Shown here in pieces: positions 47,303 through 57,555 of a stretch of DNA of 64,000 nt. Origin of the DNA: Paraburkholderia sp. PREW-6R (GTDB lineage: Bacteria; Pseudomonadota; Gammaproteobacteria; Burkholderiales; Burkholderiaceae). The DNA lies in the NCBI RefSeq assembly GCF_039621805.1, contig NZ_CP155073.1:2790001-2854000 (forward strand), given 5' to 3'. A program made the position numbers and the translations under genes. Position 1 is the stretch's first letter, and each line of letters starts with the position of its first letter. The notes beneath the pieces were generated by a model. The model had not been told where the DNA came from. It saw only the letters and a list, made by a program, of their open reading frames with translations, and did no database searches.

Positions 47303-47507
47303 GCTGGGAACGGGAAGTCGCGAAAAGAAGGATTGTCCCATAGATGCGCGCCGCCGCGCCCATTCGCAGGGCCGCTGCCAACGAGCCGATGCCTACCTGA
47401 CGAGTTTGCACGCGTTGGCGTGAGCGGCATGGCGCGGCATATTTCACCGCGCTTGCGTCGTAAATCTGCTAAAACGGTCGCAACGAACCCTCGACAGGAG
47501 CAGCAAC

Positions 47508-48641
47508 GTGGCGCAAGACGACACCGCAGACGGCGTCTATTTTGGATTGATGTCCGGCACGAGCATGGACGGTGTAGATGGCGTGGCCGTCCGCTTCACC
47601 GAAGGCAAGCCGCCGGTGGTGCTGGCCGAGGCGTTCGTCGGCTTCGCGGCTGGGTTGCGCGAGGCGTTGTTCGCGCTCCAGCAACCGGGCGACAACGAAA
47701 TTGAACGCGAAGCGCTGGCGGCGAACGCACTTGCCACGCGCTATGTGGTCTGCTGCCACGAACTGCTGCGCGGTAGCCGCGTTTGCGCCGCGGAGGTCCG
47801 CGCGATCGGGGTGCATGGGCAGACGGTGCGGCATCGGCCGGAAAAAGGGTACACGCGGCAGATCAACAACCCGGCGTTGCTCGCGGAAATGATGCATATC
47901 GACGTGGTGGCGGATTTCCGCAGCCGCGACGTGGCAGCGGGCGGTCAGGGCGCGCCGCTCGTACCGGCGTTTCACGCAACCGTGTTCGGCGCGAAAGACG
48001 AAACGCGAGTGGTCTGCAATCTTGGCGGCATCAGCAATATTACGATCCTCAATGCGACAGGCAGCGTACGCGGGTTCGATTGCGGCCCGGCCAACGCATT
48101 GCTCGACGAATGGGCGGCACGCCATCTGGGCAAACCATTCGATGAGAACGGCCACTTCGCAGCCGGCGGGCAGGTGAACCGAGAGCTGCTCAACGCGTTG
48201 CTCGACGAACCGTTTTTCTCGCTTCAACCGCCCAAGAGCACCGGGCGAGACCTGTTCAACGCCGAATGGCTCGACGCCCGGCTGCAGCCGTTCAGCGGCC
48301 TGCCGCCCGCGGACGTGCAAGCGACGCTCGTCGCGTTGACCGCCGTGACGGTGGCGCGCGAGATCGAGCGACATGCGTCGGACGCCAGGGCCGTGTACGT
48401 GTGCGGCGGCGGCGCACGTAATCCGGAAATAATGAAGGCTTTGCAGCAGGCTTTGGAGGACAGCGGCGTACGCGGCGTGCCAGTCATGACGACTGAAGCG
48501 CTCGGGGTGCCGCCAAGCCAGGTCGAGCCGCTGGCGTTCGCGTGGCTCGCCATGCGCTGCGTGGCCCGCTTGCCGGGCAATTTGCCGGCGGTCACGGGCG
48601 CATCCGCCGCGCGCGTGTTGGGGGCGATTTATCCGCGCTGA
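47508..48641 (+). CDS. anmK: Anhydro-N-acetylmuramic acid kinase
   Basis: 377 residues. N-terminal ATP-binding motif [31 protein letters not shown], and [12 protein letters not shown]. Phosphorylates 1,6-anhydroMurNAc from recycled peptidoglycan. The start is a GTG with ACAGGAG upstream. Divergent from tyrS with about 205 bases between; in many Burkholderiaceae anmK lies beside tyrS or erpA as here. Confidence 0.95.
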   Translation: MAQDDTADGVYFGLMSGTSMDGVDGVAVRFTEGKPPVVLAEAFVGFAAGLREALFALQQPGDNEIEREALAANALATRYVVCCHELLRGSRVCAAEVRAIGVHGQTVRHRPEKGYTRQINNPALLAEMMHIDVVADFRSRDVAAGGQGAPLVPAFHATVFGAKDETRVVCNLGGISNITILNATGSVRGFDCGPANALLDEWAARHLGKPFDENGHFAAGGQVNRELLNALLDEPFFSLQPPKSTGRDLFNAEWLDARLQPFSGLPPADVQATLVALTAVTVAREIERHASDARAVYVCGGGARNPEIMKALQQALEDSGVRGVPVMTTEALGVPPSQVEPLAFAWLAMRCVARLPGNLPAVTGASAARVLGAIYPR

Positions 48642-48697
48642 TTCGCGTCGGGATCTTCGGCAAGGGGCGGCCCTGGGCTTAGCTTGGCTGGAAATGA

Positions 48698-48725
48698 AAA
48701 ACGGGGCCGAAGCCCCGTTTTCTTT
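48698..48725 (+). terminator. Intrinsic terminator (bidirectional)
   Basis: A perfect 10-bp stem (48698-48707 with 48712-48721, AAAACGGGGC/GCCCCGTTTT) and a CGAA tetraloop. It ends anmK and the convergent erpA. Confidence 0.9.
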
Positions 48726-48757
48726 ACAACTTGCCGGCTATGGCGATTAACCGCACA

Positions 48758-49123
48758 TCAAACCGAGAATGACGAGCCGCAACCGCATGTGGTCGTGGCA
48801 TTCGGGTTCTTGATGACGAACTGCGCGCCGTTGATGTCGTCTTTGTAGTCGATTTCGGCGCCAACCAGGTATTGGTAGCTCATCGAGTCGATCAGCAGCT
48901 GAACGCCGCTCTTGTTCATGACCGTATCGTCTTCGTTGACAGCTTCGTCAAAGGTAAAACCATACTGGAAGCCCGAGCAGCCGCCGCCCTGCACGAACAC
49001 GCGCAGCTTCAGATCCGGGTTGCCTTCTTCTTCGATCAGTTCCTTGACCTTGTCAGCCGCCGCGTCGGTGAAGACGAAAGGGGCCGGCATCTCGGTTACG
49101 GGTGTTTCGGTAACAGCGTTCAT
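48758..49123 (-). CDS. erpA: Iron-sulfur cluster insertion protein ErpA
   Basis: 121 residues. A-type carrier with three conserved cysteines: [11 protein letters not shown] (first) and the C-terminal pair in [11 protein letters not shown]. Delivers Fe-S clusters to apo-proteins. It stands downstream of rpsI on the same strand but past the rpsI terminator, so it probably has its own promoter in 49124-49250. Confidence 0.94.
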   Translation of the reverse strand: MNAVTETPVTEMPAPFVFTDAAADKVKELIEEEGNPDLKLRVFVQGGGCSGFQYGFTFDEAVNEDDTVMNKSGVQLLIDSMSYQYLVGAEIDYKDDINGAQFVIKNPNATTTCGCGSSFSV

Positions 49124-49254
49124 TCGAACTCTCCAAAAAGCTTCTAACCGCTATTGTAGGGCTGATCTCGATATCGTGCTGATGCCCACAAAATCAATGG
49201 GTTCTTCCAGGAGAATCAATCGCCTCGTCCAGCCTTGTGCGTGATCCGCCAATG

Positions 49255-49290
49255 AAAAAAGCCGCCTTCGCGAACGCGTTGGCGGCTTTT
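49255..49290 (-). terminator. Intrinsic terminator of rplM-rpsI
   Basis: A 10-bp stem (49257-49266 with 49281-49290, GGCGGC core) and a 14-base loop, followed on minus by six T. Confidence 0.85.
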
Positions 49291-49329
49291 GCAGCGGTCC
49301 AGCCCGGAGGCTGGCTCGCAGCGAAGCGA

Positions 49330-49722
49330 TTAACGCTTCGAGAATTGCTTCCGGCGACGTGCCTTGTGGAAGCCGACCTTCTTACGTTCGACTTCACGAG
49401 CGTCACGCGTAACGAAACCGGCTTTCGACAGTTCCGGCTTCAGCGTTGCGTCGTAGTCCATCAGCGCGCGGGTGATGCCGTGGCGCACCGCACCGGCTTG
49501 ACCCGTTTCACCGCCGCCGTTCACGTTGACCTTGATGTCAAACGTGACGCCGTGGTTCGTGAGTTCCAGCGGCTGACGCACGATCATCAGCGACGTTTCG
49601 CGCGAGAAGTAATCGGCGATAGGCTTGCCATTGACGATGATCTCGCCCTTGCCAGCCTTGATGAAGACGCGTGCGACGGCGCTCTTGCGGCGGCCCGTGC
49701 CGTAATTCCAGTTACCGATCAT
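49330..49722 (-). CDS. rpsI: 30S ribosomal protein S9
   Basis: 130 residues with the standard S9 start region ([23 protein letters not shown]) and the basic C-terminal tail [11 protein letters not shown] that reaches the ribosomal P site. It follows rplM by 11 bases in the conserved rplM-rpsI operon. Confidence 0.97.
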   Translation of the reverse strand: MIGNWNYGTGRRKSAVARVFIKAGKGEIIVNGKPIADYFSRETSLMIVRQPLELTNHGVTFDIKVNVNGGGETGQAGAVRHGITRALMDYDATLKPELSKAGFVTRDAREVERKKVGFHKARRRKQFSKR

Positions 49723-49733
49723 GTGGGCTCCCC

Positions 49734-50162
49734 TTAGATCTCGAGCGCTTTCGGCTGTTGTGCCGAATGCGGATGCGTTGCTTCAGCGTAGACCTTCAGC
49801 TTCTTGATCATCGCGTAGCCGAGCGGGCCCTTCGGCAGCATGCCTTTGACCGCTTTCTCGAGCGCACGGCCCGGGAAGCGTTCCTGCATCTTGCCGAACG
49901 TCGTTTCATAGATACCGCCCGGGTAGCCCGAGTGACGGTAGTACTTCTTGTCAGTTGCCTTGTTGCCCGTGACTTTCAGCTTGCCGGCGTTGATAACGAT
50001 GATGAAATCACCGGTGTCGACGTGGGGAGTGAATTCAGGCTTGTGCTTGCCGCGAAGACGGTGTGCCACTTCGCTGGCGACACGCCCGAGAACCTTATCC
50101 GTCGCGTCAATCACGTACCATTCGCGCGTCACCTCATGGGCTTTTGCGGAAAACGTCTTCAT
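49734..50162 (-). CDS. rplM: 50S ribosomal protein L13
   Basis: 142 residues, the normal length. [44 protein letters not shown] is the usual L13 N terminus, and [18 protein letters not shown] the middle signature. It begins the rplM-rpsI operon; a consensus promoter lies about 115 bases before it. Confidence 0.97.
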   Translation of the reverse strand: MKTFSAKAHEVTREWYVIDATDKVLGRVASEVAHRLRGKHKPEFTPHVDTGDFIIVINAGKLKVTGNKATDKKYYRHSGYPGGIYETTFGKMQERFPGRALEKAVKGMLPKGPLGYAMIKKLKVYAEATHPHSAQQPKALEI

Positions 50163-50283
50163 GATCGATCCAAAAAAATTGCTGCGCCCAATGTGTTTTT
50201 TCCTGCTTGTAGTGTGCGCATCGAGGCGCGTGCAGGCTCTCCCTGGTTCTTCCTCCGCGGGCGCGGATGCGGAAAAGCCCTGA

Positions 50284-50313
50284 ATTATAAAGGAATTCGG
50301 TCAGTCAAGTCAA
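50284..50313 (-). promoter_or_regulatory. rplM-rpsI promoter (sigma-70 type)
   Basis: Read on minus: -35 TTGACT (50308-50313), an 18-base spacer, and -10 TATAAT (50284-50289). The start point would be near 50277, leaving a leader of about 115 bases before rplM. Confidence 0.7.
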
Positions 50314-50455
50314 AATGTCCGCGCTTTGACCTTAAACCGGCACGGACTGCGCGGCAGGATGCGCCCTTTTCGACCCTCTGACGTAGTTGGACGCGCGTAA
50401 GACGCGGTTCGCCGCGAGCAACGCCTTGGCGAAGAACCGGGCGCGACAGCAGGCG

Positions 50456-50543
50456 AAAAAAAACCCGAACAAGTGGTTCGGGTTTAATCCACCAAAGGAG
50501 GAGGTGGAGGAGACAGCGGAGGTTGCGAGCTTCCGCAACCGAT
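50456..50543 (-). ncRNA. Predicted small RNA with anti-Shine-Dalgarno hairpin loop
   Basis: No protein fits here, but a complete RNA unit can be read on the minus strand: promoter at 50551-50579 (see separate entry), start near 50543, and three hairpins. Hairpin 1: arms 50521-50527/50534-50540 (GGTTGCG/CGCAACC). Hairpin 2: arms 50489-50493/50503-50507 (CCACC/GGTGG), with the 9-base loop UCCUCCUUU presenting a perfect anti-Shine-Dalgarno. Hairpin 3 with T8: arms 50461-50470/50476-50485, a 10-bp intrinsic terminator. The linker between hairpins 1 and 2 repeats CUCCUCC. The total of about 88 nt and this design fit an Hfq-type trans-acting regulatory RNA. No rRNA, tRNA or leader gene is beside it. 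The RNA family is not identified. Confidence 0.75.
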
Positions 50544-50550
50544 GGAACCG

Positions 50551-50579
50551 ATTATATGAGCCACCCTTGTGCGACGCAA
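50551..50579 (-). promoter_or_regulatory. Promoter of the predicted small RNA
   Basis: Consensus -10 TATAAT (50551-50556 on minus), a 17-base spacer and -35 TTGCGT (50574-50579). Expected start near 50543, just before hairpin 1. Confidence 0.7.
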
Positions 50580-50591
50580 GAATATTTGCAA

Positions 50592-50610
50592 TGCGAAATC
50601 GTGTTTCACA
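50592..50610. promoter_or_regulatory. Possible regulator site upstream of the small RNA promoter
   Basis: TGCGAAA-N5-TTTCACA is an inverted repeat with one mismatch, flanked by A/T-rich sequence. It lies about 49-67 bases upstream of the predicted start, where an activator could act. The form recalls IclR-type sites, but the protein is unknown. Confidence 0.4.
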
Positions 50611-50874
50611 ATATGGGATTGCGCATTTTTTCGTTTGGCATCGAAATGCTGTTTAAATTCAAAGGCGATCGCGTTGTCCGGAACGACAGATGCGGAGAGC
50701 GTCTAGAAGAAAACCCCTAAAACGTCCGAGCACAAGGCGGCCGGTTTGAACATCCCGCAGCGCAACACGCAAGCCATCATTTCGCATAAATCCGGCCGGA
50801 CGTCGCCTCGGACGGACACTCAGTCACCGGGCTACAATGCCGTTTCGATATAGCAAAGCGCGGTGGAGCACAGC

Positions 50875-51297
50875 ATGGAATGCAAAGTGAGCTGGATGGG
50901 GCAAGACGGGATGGCATTCGCGGCCGAGACGGGCAGCGGTCATCTGGTCGCGATGGACGGCGCGCCGGAGGGCGGCGGTCGCAATCTCGCACCGCGTCCG
51001 ATGGAAATGGTATTGCTGGGTACGGGCGGTTGCACCGCCTATGACGTCGTGATGATCCTGAAGAAAAGCCGCCAGGAGATTGCCGGCTGCTCGGTCACGC
51101 TGAAAGCCGAGCGCGCCAGCGAAGATCCGAAGGTTTTCACGAAGGTCCACTTTCACTTCACCGTAACCGGCAAGAACCTGAACCCGGCGACCGTGGAGCG
51201 CGCGATCAACCTGTCGCACGACAAATACTGCTCGGCGTCGATCATGATCGCGAAAACGGCCGAGTTGACCCACTCGTTCGACATCGTCGCGGCCTGA
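50875..51297 (+). CDS. OsmC family protein (YhfA-like)
   Basis: 140 residues. The two redox cysteines of the OsmC/Ohr fold are present: LGTGGCTAYDVVMILKKSRQ and SHDKYCSASIMIAK. The group acts in organic hydroperoxide or electrophile detoxification. The ATG at 50875 has GGAG seven bases upstream; an in-frame GTG at 50863 exists. It sits between the small RNA and the RNase P RNA and has its own terminator. Confidence 0.85.
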   Translation: MECKVSWMGQDGMAFAAETGSGHLVAMDGAPEGGGRNLAPRPMEMVLLGTGGCTAYDVVMILKKSRQEIAGCSVTLKAERASEDPKVFTKVHFHFTVTGKNLNPATVERAINLSHDKYCSASIMIAKTAELTHSFDIVAA

Positions 51298-51328
51298 GCA
51301 CGGTTCGTCGTCTCGCGTCAGAAAAAGC

Positions 51329-51364
51329 AATGCCGGCGTCCTCAAGGACGCCGGCATTTTTTTG
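51329..51364 (+). terminator. Intrinsic terminator of the OsmC gene
   Basis: A perfect 13-bp stem (51329-51341 with 51346-51358) and a TCAA loop, followed by seven T. It ends only a few bases before the 3' end of the convergent RNase P RNA. Confidence 0.9.
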
Positions 51365-51370
51365 TGGGGT

Positions 51371-51786
<416 letters not shown>

Positions 51787-51944
51787 GGACGCGATTTTAA
51801 CATCGAGGCGATAGACAAACGTCGTCAAGCGGAGAAATAGCCGAATGGCTTGGTTTTCCGCGCGACGCCTGTCGCACGGCATCCCGGCAACTGAACATCT
51901 CGGCGTCTCATCATGTGCGCCACGCGGCGACACACCGCTCCGTC

Positions 51945-52772
51945 TCAGCGCGCCCGTCGCCCGGACCGAAACACTGACGCGTCGTCGTAAAAGCCGGCCG
52001 ATTCGTTCTCCGGCCACCAGCCGGGAATGCCCAGCACCGGCAACGGCGCGAACATGCGGCTCGACAACTCGTCGGTGCCGAGCAGTGCCGCGCTGACCGC
52101 CTCGTCCACCCACGCGTCGCGCTCCGATGTATTCCACGCGAAATACTCGGGCGGCACGTCGACAATCCACGCGTGCCCCGTACAGGCCTTGAACGGCGTC
52201 ACCAGCTTTTCGAGCAACGCGTGTCCGAACGAGCGCACTTCACAGCGCGCGCCCCATGCTTCGCGCTGCGCAACGAGCAGCGTTTGCCAGTCGAAGCCAC
52301 GTAGCGCGGCGCTCAGCGCCGGATCAGCGCAAGCGAACAAGACAGCGTTTTCGTCGAACAGCGTCAATGCGTCGCGAATGCCGCCACGGGTCGGTCCAAC
52401 GCCCAACACGTCGATGGCCGCAGACTGCCGCGCGTTCAGCGCCGCCTTGATGCGCGGAAACGCAAACCACATGGACCCGTTGAAGAAATCGTGCAGGTTG
52501 TGACGCGTCGGTACACAGCCGGTGGCCGCGATATGCGCCTCGTAAGCCGCGCCCGGCGGCAGATCGTCCTGTGCAATGAACGCGAGCCGCTGGCCGCGCC
52601 CTGTTTGCTGCTGCGTCGAACGCGCGTCGGCGTTCATCTCGTTCAGCAGCGCTGCATAGCCCGCGAGCGCCGCGCGTTGCCAGCGTTCGCCGCGCGCGGC
52701 GAACTGCGCAAACCACGGCTTCGTCCAGTCGATGTCGGCGAAGCCCGGCGGCGCGGCGTCCTGCATCTGCAT
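51945..52772 (-). CDS. DUF3025 family protein
   Basis: 275 residues. ARSTQQQTGRGQRLAFIAQDDLPPGAAYEAHI, TRHNLHDFFNGSMWFAFPRIKAALNARQ and PLPVLGIPGWWPEN are typical of DUF3025, a conserved beta-proteobacterial family of unknown role. It starts 11 bases after the pyrC stop, so it is in the same operon. The protein could begin at 52772 or 52766. The nearest downstream feature is rnpB on the same strand. Confidence 0.82.
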   Translation of the reverse strand: MQMQDAAPPGFADIDWTKPWFAQFAARGERWQRAALAGYAALLNEMNADARSTQQQTGRGQRLAFIAQDDLPPGAAYEAHIAATGCVPTRHNLHDFFNGSMWFAFPRIKAALNARQSAAIDVLGVGPTRGGIRDALTLFDENAVLFACADPALSAALRGFDWQTLLVAQREAWGARCEVRSFGHALLEKLVTPFKACTGHAWIVDVPPEYFAWNTSERDAWVDEAVSAALLGTDELSSRMFAPLPVLGIPGWWPENESAGFYDDASVFRSGRRAR

Positions 52773-52783
52773 CGATCGCAGCC

Positions 52784-53878
52784 TCAGACGAGGCGCCAGC
52801 CAATCGATTCGCCGCCGCGTAGCGGCACGACCGGCGTGTCGCCCACCGGCAACTCGGCCGGCAAGGTCCATTCTTCGCGACGCAGCGTCACCTTTTCCTG
52901 GCTGCGCGGCAAGCGGTAGAAATCGGCGCCATAGAAGCTGGCAAAACCTTCGAGCTTGTCGAGCGCGTCGGCTTTGTCGAACGCTTCGGTGTACAACTCC
53001 AGCGCATGCAGCGCGGTGTAGCACCCCGCACAGCCGCACGCGTGCTCTTTCAGGCCCTTCGGATGCGGCGCGCTATCCGTGCCGAGGAAGAAACGCGGAT
53101 TGCCCGACGTCGCGGCTTCCACGAGCGCCACTCGATGCGTCTCGCGCTTGAGCACCGGCAAGCAGTAGTAATGCGGACGAATGCCGCCCTGAAAAATGGC
53201 GTTGCGGTTGTACAGCAGATGATGCGCGGTGATCGTCGCGCCCAGCAGATCCGGCGTGGCGCCGGCTTCACGGATGTAGTCGACCGCGTCTTTCGTGGTG
53301 ATGTGTTCGAACACCACCTTGAGCGCCGGAAACGCGCGGCGTAGCGGCGTCATCACACGGTCAATAAACACTTTCTCGCGGTCGAACAGATCGATCGACG
53401 AGTCCGTCACTTCGCCATGCACGAGCAGCGGCATCCCCACTTCCTGCATCACTTCCAGCGTTTTCGCGCACTTCATGATGTCGGTCACGCCCGCGTCCGA
53501 ATTCGTCGTCGCGCCTGCCGGATACAGTTTCACGCCATGCACGAAGCCGCTCTCACGCGCGCGGCGGATTTCGTCGGGCGGCGTATTGTCGGTGAGGTAC
53601 AGCGTCATCAACGGTTCGAATTTCGCGCCGGCCGGAATTGCCGCGACGATCCGCTCGCGATAAGCCTGCGCCATCGCGGTGGTGGTAACGGGCGGCTTCA
53701 GGTTCGGCATGATGATCGCGCGGCCGAACTGGCGAGCGGTGTCCGGCAGCACGGCGGCGAGCATGGCGCCGTCGCGTACGTGCAGATGCCAGTCGTCCGG
53801 GCGAGCCAGTGTGATGGAGTCGATCTGGCTATCGATCCGGCTGTCGGCGGTAACGTGGGAAGCGGTGGAGGCGGTCAT
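52784..53878 (-). CDS. pyrC: Dihydroorotase, class II (PyrC)
   Basis: 364 residues. Zinc ligands HLHVRDG (His-x-His), the carboxylated Lys in [16 protein letters not shown], and later His residues in [10 protein letters not shown] and [14 protein letters not shown], with Asp in LGTDSAPHP. It closes N-carbamoyl-aspartate to dihydroorotate in pyrimidine synthesis. The start ATG at 53878 ([10 protein letters not shown]) fits; the longer frame to 54142 has no features. About 20 residues longer than E. coli PyrC at the N terminus. Confidence 0.95.
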   Translation of the reverse strand: MTASTASHVTADSRIDSQIDSITLARPDDWHLHVRDGAMLAAVLPDTARQFGRAIIMPNLKPPVTTTAMAQAYRERIVAAIPAGAKFEPLMTLYLTDNTPPDEIRRARESGFVHGVKLYPAGATTNSDAGVTDIMKCAKTLEVMQEVGMPLLVHGEVTDSSIDLFDREKVFIDRVMTPLRRAFPALKVVFEHITTKDAVDYIREAGATPDLLGATITAHHLLYNRNAIFQGGIRPHYYCLPVLKRETHRVALVEAATSGNPRFFLGTDSAPHPKGLKEHACGCAGCYTALHALELYTEAFDKADALDKLEGFASFYGADFYRLPRSQEKVTLRREEWTLPAELPVGDTPVVPLRGGESIGWRLV

Positions 53879-54271
53879 GGCAAGTAGGAACAACGAATGA
53901 AGACAACGAATCGGGCCAATGAATGAACAGCGAATAGAACACGGAGCGGCCCAACAGGAAAGCACCGGGCGCGGCGAAAAGACCCGGCGGCCACCCCCGG
54001 CAAAAGACGGCGGCAACCGATGCCGGCAGCAATTCACGGCACCCGTTCCCGGCACCCGCTCACGGCGGCCGCTTCCGGCAGCAGATCCCGACAACAGTTT
54101 CAGTTGCAGATCCCCGCTAATTAAGCCGATGCGCCTCTTCAATCCGCGACGTTACGGCCCGAATACACGTCAATTTGCTATTTGGCGTTTTTGGCGCGGT
54201 GATATGCTTGGACAATCATCATTGTAACGGCTTGCCCGCTAGTGGACGCAGCCGCGAGGCTTACCCGCAAC
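53879..54271. other. Intergenic region between pyrC and the glutamine amidotransferase gene
   Basis: 393 bases. It holds the leader of pyrC (minus) and the promoter of the next gene (plus; a TATGCT near 54204 with a TTTGGC about 16 bases before it is a weak candidate). The part near pyrC carries degenerate repeats of AACGAAT/AATGAAT words and the middle is rich in CGGCACCCG/CGGCAGC words. No gene is accepted here. Confidence 0.4.
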
Positions 54272-55204
54272 ATGTGCCAACTTCTAGGAATGAACTGCGC
54301 CGCGCCGACGGACGTCACGTTCTCGTTCACCGGCTTCGCAGCGCGCGGCGGCGTCACGGATCATCACGCGGACGGCTGGGGTATCGCCTTCTTCGAAGAT
54401 AAAGCCTGCCGGCTGTTCATCGACCATCAATCGTCGGCCACCTCGCCGATCGCCGAGATGGTCAAGCGCTACCCGATCAAATCGAAGAACACCATCGCGC
54501 ATATCCGCAAGGCAACGCAAGGGCACATCCTGCTGGAAAACTGTCACCCTTTCATGCGAGAATTGTGGGGCCGTCACTGGATCTTCGCGCATAACGGCGA
54601 TCTGAAAAACTACTCGCCCGCGCTGAACGGCGTGTATCAACCCGTGGGCACGACTGACAGCGAGCTGGCGTTTTGCGCGCTGCTGCAAGGTTTGCGCAAG
54701 GCGTTTCCCGGCTGCCAGCCGCCGCTTGATGAACTGTTCGCCGCGCTTGAAACGCTCACGCGCGACATCACGCAATTCGGCGTGTTCAACTTTCTGATGT
54801 CGAACGGGCAGGCACTCTTCGCGCATTGCTCCACGCATCTGTATTACATCGTGCGGCGCTGGCCGTTCTCCACCGCGCATCTGGTGGACGCCGACGTGTC
54901 GATCGACTTCGCCAAATACACGACGCCCGAAGATCGCGTCGCGGTCATTGCGACCAAGCCGCTCACGGACAACGAAGTGTGGACCGCCTTCAATCCCGGC
55001 GATCTGCTGATGTTCCAGCACGGCGAAGTGATCGGGCGAGTCAATGTGCCGGTGCCGCCGTCCGTGCTGGAAAAGCTGCGCAATCCGTCGCTGGACGCGT
55101 CGGCGTCCGCTACGACGATTGCCGCGACGATCGCGCCCACGGTCCGATCCGCGGCGGAAGTCGACCTCGAAGCCGCCGACGACGCCGCGACATTCGAATC
55201 CTGA
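54272..55204 (+). CDS. Class II glutamine amidotransferase (YafJ-like)
   Basis: 310 residues. The N-terminal nucleophile is Cys 2 (MCQLLGMNCAAPTDVTFSF); HHADGWGIAFFED, HIRKATQGHILLENCHPF and FAHNGDLKNY complete the Ntn-type glutaminase site. It lacks any synthase domain, so the acceptor is unknown. The start at 54272 follows directly from the need for Cys at position 2. The C-terminal 50 residues are low-complexity Ala/Asp-rich. A strong terminator follows. Confidence 0.88.
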   Translation: MCQLLGMNCAAPTDVTFSFTGFAARGGVTDHHADGWGIAFFEDKACRLFIDHQSSATSPIAEMVKRYPIKSKNTIAHIRKATQGHILLENCHPFMRELWGRHWIFAHNGDLKNYSPALNGVYQPVGTTDSELAFCALLQGLRKAFPGCQPPLDELFAALETLTRDITQFGVFNFLMSNGQALFAHCSTHLYYIVRRWPFSTAHLVDADVSIDFAKYTTPEDRVAVIATKPLTDNEVWTAFNPGDLLMFQHGEVIGRVNVPVPPSVLEKLRNPSLDASASATTIAATIAPTVRSAAEVDLEAADDAATFES

Positions 55205-55239
55205 TCCGACGCACCCGCACGAGATTCCGGGCGCAATAA

Positions 55240-55273
55240 AAAAAGCCTTGCACTGCAAAGTGCGAGGCTTTTT
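55240..55273 (+). terminator. Intrinsic terminator (bidirectional)
   Basis: A 14-bp stem (55240-55253 with 55260-55273, AAAAAGCC/GGCTTTTT ends) with one mismatched pair and a 6-base loop. It separates the amidotransferase gene from the convergent gltL. Confidence 0.88.
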
Positions 55274-55333
55274 AATCGCCGCGCCGCGCCGCGCCGCAAA
55301 CATACAGCGCGCCCGGCGTTCATCTCATCAGCT

Positions 55334-56059
55334 TCAGTGCAGGATCTTCGCGAGAAAATCTTTCGCGCGGTCCGACTTCGGATTCGCGAAGAAGTCTTCC
55401 TTGCGGTCGTCTTCGACGATCAGGCCTTTGTCCATGAAAATCACGCGATGCGCGACCTTCTTCGCAAAGCCCATTTCGTGCGTCACGCACATCATGGTCA
55501 TCCCTTCCTGCGCGAGTTCGACCATCACGTCGAGCACTTCGTTGATCATTTCCGGATCGAGCGCCGACGTGGGTTCGTCGAACAGCATTGCGATCGGGTC
55601 CATCGACAACGCGCGTGCAATCGCCACACGCTGTTGCTGACCGCCCGACAACTGGCCCGGAAACTTGTCCGCATGCGCGCGCAGACCTACGCGATCGAGC
55701 AGCTTCAACCCCTTCGCGGTGGCCTCATCGTTCGAACGGCCCAGTACCTTGACCTGCGCCAGCGTGAGGTTCTGCACGATCGACAGGTGCGGAAACAGCT
55801 CGAAGTGCTGGAACACCATGCCGACTTTCGAGCGCAGCTTCGACAGGTTGGTCTTCCTGTCAGTCAGCGACTGGCCATTGATGACGATCTCGCCCTTCTG
55901 GAACGGCTCCAAACCGTTGACGGTTTTAATCAGCGTGGACTTGCCCGAACCCGATGGCCCGCACACCACCACCACTTCACCTTTTTTGACTTCCGTCGTG
56001 CAGTCCGTCAGCACCTGAAACTGGCCGTACCACTTCGAAACATTCTTGATGGAGATCAT
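55334..56059 (-). CDS. gltL: Glutamate/aspartate ABC transporter ATPase
   Basis: 241 residues. Walker [10 protein letters not shown], signature [15 protein letters not shown] and Walker [14 protein letters not shown]. Polar amino acid ABC family. The start at 56059 overlaps gltK by four bases (56056-56059). It is the last gene of the gltIJKL operon. Confidence 0.94.
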   Translation of the reverse strand: MISIKNVSKWYGQFQVLTDCTTEVKKGEVVVVCGPSGSGKSTLIKTVNGLEPFQKGEIVINGQSLTDRKTNLSKLRSKVGMVFQHFELFPHLSIVQNLTLAQVKVLGRSNDEATAKGLKLLDRVGLRAHADKFPGQLSGGQQQRVAIARALSMDPIAMLFDEPTSALDPEMINEVLDVMVELAQEGMTMMCVTHEMGFAKKVAHRVIFMDKGLIVEDDRKEDFFANPKSDRAKDFLAKILH

Positions 56060-56733
56060 CTTGCGACCTTTTTCTGAAGACCTTTGACGAGGCTCGACGC
56101 GATCACGCAGATCACGAAATAACACGCGCCCGCGAACAGTACCATTTCGACATTCGTACCGTCACGGTCGCCAATATTCGTCGCCGTGCGGAAAAAATCG
56201 GCGAGGCTGATTACATACACGAGCGACGTATCCTGAAACAGCACGATGCCTTGCGTGAGCAGCAGCGGCACCATCGCGCGAAACGCCTGCGGCAATACGA
56301 CAAGACGCATGGCCTGCGCGTAGTTCATGCCGAGCGCGAACGCCGCATTCACCTGGCCGCGCGGCACTGCCTGAATGCCCGCGCGGATGATCTCCGAGTA
56401 GTACGCGGCCTCGAAGAGCGAGAACGCAACCATTGCGGATGCGAGGCGAATGTCGATATCCGGCGACAAACCGAGCACGTTCTGCAGCACCTGCGGCACG
56501 ATCAGGAAGAACCACAGCAGCACCATCACCAGCGGGATGGAGCGGAAGATCGTCACGTAAGCCTTCGCGAACCACTGGAAAGGCTTGAACGACGATAACC
56601 GCAACATGGCGAGCACGGTGCCCCAGATAATGCCGAACACGATCGCGATCAGCGTGATCTTGACCGTGACGATGGCGCCGGTCCACAGCGTAGGCAATGC
56701 GCCCGGAATACCGCTCCAGTCGAAATGATGCAT
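56056..56733 (-). CDS. gltK: Glutamate/aspartate ABC transporter permease GltK
   Basis: 225 residues with four to five membrane segments and the EAA-type loop ([31 protein letters not shown]) that touches the ATPase. The N terminus [20 protein letters not shown] is family-typical. The start overlaps the gltJ stop by one base (56733) and its end overlaps gltL. Confidence 0.93.
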   Translation of the reverse strand: MHHFDWSGIPGALPTLWTGAIVTVKITLIAIVFGIIWGTVLAMLRLSSFKPFQWFAKAYVTIFRSIPLVMVLLWFFLIVPQVLQNVLGLSPDIDIRLASAMVAFSLFEAAYYSEIIRAGIQAVPRGQVNAAFALGMNYAQAMRLVVLPQAFRAMVPLLLTQGIVLFQDTSLVYVISLADFFRTATNIGDRDGTNVEMVLFAGACYFVICVIASSLVKGLQKKVAR

Positions 56734-57479
56734 TACTTGCCTCCGATATAGCCGGGCAACCGGGTCTTCGCTTCGACCCAGCGCATCAGTTGCATCACGA
56801 CCAGATTGATCAGCATGTAGGCGAGCGTGACAGCGATGAACGATTCATAGGTTTGCGACGTGTAGTCCACCAGTTGACGCGCCTGCGCGGACAGATCGAG
56901 CAGACCAATGGTCGATGCCACCGCCGAATTCTTGAAGATATTCAGGAATTCAGACGTGAGCGGCGGCACGATGATCCGGTACGCCACCGGCAGCAGCACA
57001 TAGCGATACGTCTGCCACTGCGTGAAGCCCATGGCGAGACCTGCGGCGCGCTGGCCTTTCGGCAATGCGTTGATGCCGGAGCGCACCTGCTCGCACACGC
57101 GCGCGGCAGTGAAGAGCCCAAGACAGATAATCGACGACGAAAAGAACTGCGCGCCCGGCGGCAGTTGCTTGAACCAGTTGCCGATCGACACAGGCAGCAG
57201 TTCGGGTATCACCAGATACCAGACGAAGAACTGCACGATCAGCGGAATGTTGCGGAAAATCGCGACGTAAAGCGTGCCGATGCCCGACGCCCATCGGTTC
57301 GGCACCGTACGCAGCACGCCGAAAAACGAACCGACGATCAGCGCGATCACCCATGCCGACAGCGACACGGTGATCGTCACCCAGAAGCCCGACAGCAGCC
57401 AGCCCAGATAAGTGGTCGGCTCGCCGGTGGAGACGGGGCTCAGCAAGATGCCCCAGTTCCAGTGATATGACATGACCAA
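56733..57479 (-). CDS. gltJ: Glutamate/aspartate ABC transporter permease GltJ
   Basis: 248 residues. N terminus [13 protein letters not shown], several membrane segments and the loop [37 protein letters not shown]. It is the second gene of the operon and is separated from gltI by a 76-base gap with a hairpin. Confidence 0.93.
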   Translation of the reverse strand: MVMSYHWNWGILLSPVSTGEPTTYLGWLLSGFWVTITVSLSAWVIALIVGSFFGVLRTVPNRWASGIGTLYVAIFRNIPLIVQFFVWYLVIPELLPVSIGNWFKQLPPGAQFFSSSIICLGLFTAARVCEQVRSGINALPKGQRAAGLAMGFTQWQTYRYVLLPVAYRIIVPPLTSEFLNIFKNSAVASTIGLLDLSAQARQLVDYTSQTYESFIAVTLAYMLINLVVMQLMRWVEAKTRLPGYIGGK

Positions 57480-57490
57480 GACTCCAGCAA

Positions 57491-57524
57491 AAAGAAACGG
57501 AAGAAGCGCGTGGCCCCTTCCGTT
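57491..57524 (-). terminator. Intercistronic hairpin between gltI and gltJ
   Basis: An 8-bp stem (57496-57503 with 57517-57524, AACGGAAG/CTTCCGTT), 13-base loop, and on minus CTTTTTG after it. It is a partial terminator or mRNA-stabiliser; such structures let the binding protein be made in excess of the permease. Confidence 0.55.
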
Positions 57525-57555
57525 CCGTTCAGCGTTTCAAAGAAACAGCTAAGGT

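Noticed and set aside
50387..50656. 89-codon plus-strand frame across the small RNA
   Set aside because: Its GGAGGAGGTGGAGGAG tract encodes low-complexity sequence; no ribosome site or family. The RNA on the other strand explains the region.
53829..54032. 67-codon minus-strand frame overlapping the pyrC start
   Set aside because: Overlaps pyrC by 50 bases with no ribosome site; likely chance in the leader.
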